Shown here: piece by piece, positions 58,395 through 64,000 of the stretch
How positions within the stretch are numbered: the stretch's first letter is position 1
How the letters are laid out: each line of letters starts with the position of its first letter
Origin: Cryptomeria japonica
Taxonomy: Eukaryota > Streptophyta > Pinopsida > Cupressales > Cupressaceae
DNA: 64,000 nucleotides
Reading direction: 5' to 3'
Assembly (NCBI RefSeq): GCF_030272615.1
Contig: NC_081407.1
Location: 98,129,897-98,193,896, forward strand
Notes under the pieces: generated by a model
The model's input: only the letters and a program-made list of their open reading frames with translations
Databases searched by the model: none
What the model was told of the DNA's origin: nothing
Program-made: the position numbers and the translations under genes

Positions 58395-59861
58395 TATTGG
58401 GGCTTCATTGATTGGTTTTTGGAGACATCGTGGAAGGCTTCTATTCTCGGATTTGGGGATCTTCATTTTTTTGGGGTGTCATACAGCGATTTGGACATCA
58501 CCGTTGAATCCAAGAGGCCGTTTCCATAAATTTCGACTATAAAGTCGACCTATTTTGGTGAGAAATTTTTTTCCCCATTTTGGCTATTATCGTACGAATT
58601 TCGAAAAAAAAATTCAAAAAAAAAAATTATTTTTCAAAATTTTTTTGAAAAATTGAAAAACAAAGCAAAAAAAAAATCAAAAAAAAAAAAACTTTGTTGT
58701 GTTTGGGGGTCCGCAAACCCCCCCGTACCCGCAGTGCATGTTCCGCAGGTTGCAAGCTATACCTGCTCTACCGTCGTACCTGCCGTCAAGTCCCATCGCC
58801 GCCGCCGAGCAGGTTCCCATCGACCGTCCCGTCCTACCGGCTCCGCAAGTCACTGCCGCCGCTCGCTGCCGTCACCGCCACCGGCTGTCCCGTCCTCCCG
58901 GCTCTGCACGCCGCCGCCACCTCTGCCGGCCGATCACCTCTCCCGTCGGTCTCTCCCGGCTCCGACCGCTTCCTCCGCTGGCAACCACCAAAATAGGTAG
59001 CCCCGTATCCGCCACATGGCAGGCGGCCACTGGCCCGCAGGCTAAACCGTACACCCTACACAGCCACGTCAAATCCGTACGCCCTGTCAGCAGACCTGCC
59101 CAGTCAGCTGTCTATATAGTACAGATGCCCAGTCAGCAGGGAGGCGGAGTTTTCGCGACGGTCATACGACCGTCAAATTTAACACAGTGAATGCTAACGT
59201 CAGCACGACATCAACACTTTTTAGAAATTTTTTGACCCCTCTCCATTGGGCTTTTCAGTTTTGCAGTCCAACTTTGAAAGGCCATATCTTGCTCATTTTT
59301 GCTCCTTTTTTTGTGCAATTTTTTTTTGAAATGGGCTAAAATTTCATGATCTTCGCAGTGGTGTGGTTATTTTCTAATTTTGGTGCATAGGTTTTTCAGA
59401 ATTTTTGGATTCTCTCAGCTGTACCTGTCCAATCCTCAATTCTGCAACTTCAAAGGCCTCGTTTGAGCTCATACGACCTCCTTTTCAGGTGTTGTTTTTT
59501 TTTAAAGTGTTTTTTTTTGGGTCTACTTTCATAATCTATGATCAGATTTTAGAGATTTTGAGTGGAAATTGTACTTTCAGATATTGGTCTTATTTGGCCT
59601 ATTAGGTACTTGTAAATTGCTTGGATCTTAGTTAGATCTCTTGCATTATCAGTTTGAGACTCTTTTGGCCTTATTAAGGCAATTGTAAAATTGTAAATCA
59701 GAAATCCACTTTGCCATTTTTTTGCAAGTGGCCCATTGTATATGCACTACTTATAAAGTGCCAAAATCATCACATTTGGGGGGGGTTCTTTGATTGAGTG
59801 AATTTGGGGGGGTGTCTTGTGTGATTGTGCCTCTCTTTGTGCTCTTTCCATTTTTGTTGCA
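58395..59861 (+). other. C4 leader with GC-rich block
   Basis: This is a long untranslated leader. An A-rich tract (58600-58692) is followed abruptly by a GC-rich block (58700-59185) full of CCG/CGC. It contains overlapping open frames in several phases, the longest about 163 codons from 58699. The translations are Pro/Arg/Ser-rich and match nothing I know, so I do not call a gene. T-rich sequence follows up to the gag ATG at 59862. Confidence 0.65.
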
Positions 59862-62800
59862 ATGAGTCCTAATAAATTTCCACCTTTAACTCCACATAAT
59901 TATGCATCATGGAAAATTAAAGTATGGAGTAAATTAATGGAAAAGGGTCTCATACACTACATAGATGGAACAATAACAGCACCACCTGATCCTAAGGCTG
60001 ATCCAAATGCTCAATTAGAATGGCTCACAAAGAATTGCATGGCTCTTGGAACCTTACACAAGTATGTATCAGATGACCTCATTTTTCACATTGAGAAGTG
60101 TAAAACAATCAAAGAGGCTTGGGATATGTTTTAGAAATTGTATGGACAAGTTGATGAAATCAGAGGCTATTAGATTGACAATGAGCTCACCAACTTGGAT
60201 CCCAAGAGTTTTGATACAATCCAAGATTATGTCACCAAAGCAAATGAGCTAAGAGAAAAGCTTAAGGATTGTGGAATTGACAAAAAGGATGCTCAATTGA
60301 TATTCAACTTGTTGGATAAGATTGCACCAGAATATGCAGCATTTGTGTCTAGCTTCCAAACTCATCGTTTGACAGTGGGGAGTTCTTATGTTATGCCTTC
60401 ATTTGATGCTTTCACAGAAATGTTAATATTGGAACAATCTAAGTTGTTGAACATGGGGTTTCTCAAGTCTTCAAAGTCTAAGGCTTTGGTGGCTAATCAA
60501 GGGAATCAAGGAAGTCAAGGCAAAGATTCCAACAAGAAGAAGAAGCACTCTAAGTCTAAGCCACACCAGGAAAAAGGGCAATCATCCTCTCCATCACAAG
60601 GCGATTTTTCATCCTCTTCCAAGAAGGGGACACCACCTAAGAAGGATAAACCAACTTGTGGATATTGCAAGAAGTATGGTCATGATGAGCATTGATGCCA
60701 CACAAAGCAAGTTGATGAGTTAACCAATCTTCTTAAGAAAAACAACATCAACTTGTCATCTGCCTACACAAAGAAGGATTCATCTCCTTCTTCTTCCTCA
60801 TAGTCTAAGGGAAAGGGGCAAGCATTTGTGGCTACAACAGGTTCTTCACAGCAATGGATACTTGACTCGGGTGCCTCATATCACATGGGTTCTATAAAGG
60901 AGCAGTTTTCTTCATTGGAGCCATCTAAGGTACCTCACATTTACATAGGTGATGATACACAAGTAGAGGTTGAAGGGAAAGGTTCAGTTGACATGGATGA
61001 TGGAACATTTGAGAATGTTCTCTATGTTCCTAACTTGTCTACCAACCTTCTCTCCATCTACCAAATCACTCACTATGGAAATGGGAAAAAGATTGAGTTT
61101 ACACCAGATTCAGTTGTGGTAAAGGAACTTGATGATGATGCCTTGGTAGCAGTGGGACAAGTCAATGACAACTCAAGGCTTTATTCATTCTCCCACTTTG
61201 TGCCAAGTTCACCTTCTAGTGCCTTGCTTACTCATTCAAATTCAGAAAGTAAGCTATGGCATGAGTGGTTTGGTCACCTCAACTACCACTATCTTCAGCA
61301 GCTAAGCACTAAGGACATGGTCACAGGTCTACCTAGAGTCAGTTTTTCAGAGGGTGTATGTTCAAGTTGTTCCATGGGCAGGCATCCCGAAGAGAAGTTT
61401 GATAAAGGGAAAACTTGGAGAGCTTTAGAAGTTCTTCAACTTGTTGACAGCGATGTAGCAAGTCCATTTCCAGCACCTTCATTTAGTAAGGCATGCTATG
61501 TTCTCACCTTCATTGATGACTACTCCCGCTTCACTTGGGTCTACTTTCTCATTCATAAGAGTGAAGTATTTGACAGATTTCAGGACTTCAAGACTCGTGT
61601 GGAGAAGCAATCAGGGAAAGTGATCAAGATTCTTCGCATAGATAATGGAAGGGAATATGTGGACAAAAGACTTGAGGATTTTTGTACATTTGAGGGGATT
61701 GATCTTCAGCATTATGTAGCATACACTCCACAATAGAATAGGGTTGCAGAACGCAAGAATAGAACTCTCAAAGAAATGGCTAGCTGTATGATACATGCAC
61801 GTTCTCTTGATCCCGCCTTTTGGGCTGAGGCTATCAGTTGTGCCACACACATCCAGAATTGAGTTCCTCACAAAGCTTTGCAAGGTATTACTCCTTTTGA
61901 AGCTTGGGCTGGTAGGAAACCGATTGTGAGACATTTCAGAGTCTTTGGGTGTCCAGCATGGGCTCGCATACCTCCGTAGAAACGCAAGGCATTGGAACCT
62001 CAGAGTCGGCCTTGCATATTTGTTAGATATCCTGAGGGTGTTAAGGCATACAAATTGATGGATCCAGAGACACATGAGGTATTCATTGAGAGGAGTGTTC
62101 ACTTTGAGGAAAGCTCTCCTAGCTTAGCCTCTCTACCTCCTCCACCTTCCTCCATTGTGGATAGTGATGTTAGTGATTCAAATGATGAGACTCCCTCAAC
62201 TCTGACTCGCAGGGTTACACCTCCGCAAGGTCCACTTGAAGTTGAGAAGCCTCGTTCTCCGCCTCCACCTAGACCTCGTTGGGTTCGATAGACACTTGAG
62301 TCCGCGGGTTCTCTTGTTGGGGATCCTTCGGATACATAGAGAACTCGATCACAACATCAGGATCTTCCACATGCATTCATTGCTACCACTTCCGATCCAC
62401 AGACATTTAGGGAAGCATCAGGGGTTCCTGAGTGGGACCAAGCTATGGAGGAAGAGTATAGTTCCTTGATGAGGAACAACACATGGGATCTAGTCCATCT
62501 CCCTAAGGGGAGAAAGATGGTTCGATGTAAGTGGATCTATCGAACCAAGTTTGCAGCAAATGGTAGTGTGGATAAGTATAAGGCTTGGCTTGTTGCGAAA
62601 GGTTTCTTGCAGGTTGCCGGTGTTGACTATACTAAGACCTTTGCACCCGTAGCCAAGATGAACTCCATTCGTTTGACACTTGCTATTGCTGCAGCTCATG
62701 GTTGGGTTGTACATCAGATGGATGTGAAGAGTGCTTTTCTTCATGGTGATCTTGATGAGGAGATTTATATGGAGCAGCCACAGGGTTTCATCCAAGATAC

Positions 62801-64000
62801 TTCCTTGGTTTGCAGACTAAGGAAATCTCTCTATGGCCTTAAGCAGGCCCCCAGGGCTTGGTACGCCAAGATGGATTCCTTTCTTCTCTCCGCAGGGTTC
62901 ACTAGGTGTCATTCAAATCCGAATGTCTACATTTGGCGATAGGATGACTCTCACTTAATACTTGTGCTCTATGTTGATGACTTGATCATTATAGGGAGTA
63001 CTTCATCCATCATTAGCAGGGTCAAATCTGCTTTGCATGACAGATTTGCTATGACTGACTTTGGTCTATTGCACTACTTTCTCAGGATAGAGATTTCACA
63101 GTCACCTTCTGGGATTACACTATCGCAGCCCAAGTATGCTCTTGATCTACTTGCATGCTTTCATATGGCTGATTGTAAGCCTGCCCCGACTCCCTTTCTT
63201 TCAGGAGTCAAGCTTGAGGCTTAGTGTTCTTCTCCACCAGTTGATGCCACTTTGTATCGTCAGCTTGTGGGTAGTCTCATCTACTTGACTCATACATGCC
63301 CTGATATTTCATTTGCAGTTGGCATGGTTTCCCGCTTCATGCAGGAACCACATGAGCTTCATTGGAAAGCTGCCAAACACATCCTTCACTACATCCAGGG
63401 TACACATCACTATGGGATTCACTATTCTGTAGGCACAGGACTTCGCTTGGTTGGTTACACAGACTCTGATTGGGCCGACGATCTTGATGATCGTAAGTCT
63501 ACTTCTGGTTACAGTTTTCACCTTGGTTCAGGCCCCATTTGTTGGCAGAGCAAAAAGCAACATGCTATTGCTCTCTCTTCGACTGAGGCTGAGTATCGAG
63601 GCGCTATTAACGTAGCGACTGAGACCATTTGGCTCCAGCAGATTCTCACAGAGTTTGGATTCACCACTCCACGGCCGACAGTTCTACATTGCGACAATCA
63701 GAGTGCTATTGCAATCTCGAAGAACCCGGTCCAGCACCAGCGGACCAAACATATTGAGATTCATATGCACTATATCTGAGAGCTCATCCAGGAGTAGGTC
63801 ATTGATTTGCAGTATTGTCCTACAGCAGAGCAGGTTGCTGACATATTCACCAAACCTTTCACCGAGAGTAAGTTCCAGCAGTTGCGAGCTCTCTTGGGGG
63901 TGCGAGATGTGTCATTAGGGGGGGGTCAGCTGACTTCTCCTTCCTCTCTTATAGGGGGGACTTTTTCCTCTTTGAGGTTTTGTCCTTCTTCTTTGAGAGT
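59862..64000 (+). pseudogene. C4 gag-pol, one phase with 13 nonsense codons
   Basis: The phase is unshifted from ATG 59862 to the window edge. Gag has NYASWKIKVWSKLME and a knuckle CGYCKKYGH whose last part is hit by TGA 60693. The protease has DSGASYHM (~60858). The integrase has HEWFGHLN and CSSC, then DDYSRF and DNGREY. The RT has [35 protein letters not shown] and YVDD at 62970-62981. RNase H has YTDSDWADDLDDRKS and STEAEYRG, with catalytic residues kept. Stops: TAG at 60132, 60171, 60801, 61734, 61977, 62289, 62337, 62940, 63222 and 63795; TGA at 60693, 61860 and 63777; no TAA. Catalytic motifs remain, so decay has been by substitution only. Confidence 0.94.

Larger units (their letters stand above)
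57935..64000 (+). mobile_element. C4: copia element, 3' end outside window
   Basis: It has a left LTR, an initiator-Met primer site, a long leader, then gag, protease, integrase, RT and RNase H in copia order in one phase. The right LTR is beyond the window. It differs from C1 and C3 in its short 448-bp LTR, its different gag, and a leader of about 1.47 kb that contains a GC-rich block. Confidence 0.92.

Noticed and set aside
58699-59190. Possible 163-aa gene in the C4 leader
   Set aside because: Several phases are equally open because of GC-rich composition, and no motif is recognisable; kept only as a finding.

Overview
This is plant nuclear DNA made almost entirely of nested, decayed retrotransposons, with one convincing host gene. 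The evidence is plant-type Ty1/copia and Ty3/gypsy polyproteins, primer sites matching plant tRNAs, an intron-less PLS-DYW pentatricopeptide repeat (PPR) gene and a plant mobile domain (PMD). The heavy nesting, low gene density and old relics suggest a seed plant with a very large genome, possibly a gymnosperm. That species-level guess is inference only. No rRNA, tRNA or CRISPR feature was recognised.

Layout. (1) 1-4198 and 11496-~17400: a Tat/Ogre-type Ty3/gypsy element, called G1, with protease, G-patch, RT, RNase H, a second archaeal-type RNase H and an integrase. Between pol and its 3' LTR it carries a PMD reading frame on the opposite strand (15296-13362). (2) 4197-11495: a second gypsy element, G2, nested in the G1 integrase. 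It has LTRs, a tRNA-Trp-like primer site and one ~1,040-codon frame with protease and G-patch, but no RT, RNase H or integrase. (3) 17463-22792: a minus-strand copia element, C1, with a 5' LTR and PBS, an internal RT deletion and no 3' LTR. (4) 22793-26640: a plus-strand copia relic, C2, with a foldback element in its RT. (5) 29097-30284: a solo LTR with a perfect 5-bp target duplication. (6) 30364-30750: a near-perfect 177-bp inverted repeat. (7) ~31.1-35.08 kb, continuing after 45.7 kb: an old gypsy relic whose 3' LTR was split by (8) 35078-45707, a complete Sirevirus-like copia element, C3. C3 has a 5-bp target duplication and is itself interrupted by a 3.94-kb solo-LTR-like insertion (39533-43472). 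(9) 46690-48520: a gypsy pol relic containing a 416-bp truncated LINE with 17-bp duplications. (10) 49073-49305: an orphan exon-like open segment. (11) 52528-50021, minus strand: an intact 835-aa PPR-DYW gene. (12) 55.1-57.9 kb: a minus-strand copia gag relic with PBS, LTR and a small inverted-repeat element. (13) 57935-64000: a copia element, C4, whose polyprotein frame runs unshifted to the window edge but carries 13 nonsense codons, none of them TAA.

How it fits together. The only likely working gene is the PPR-DYW gene, predicted to edit organellar RNA. The rest is a record of insertions inside insertions. Many breaks are TAG or TGA where relatives have CAG, CGA or TGG, as expected from deamination of methylated cytosine. 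The most unusual items are the antisense PMD frame with its CGCG-rich upstream array, the RT-less G2 element that shares the protease/G-patch design of G1, and the 177-bp hairpin.
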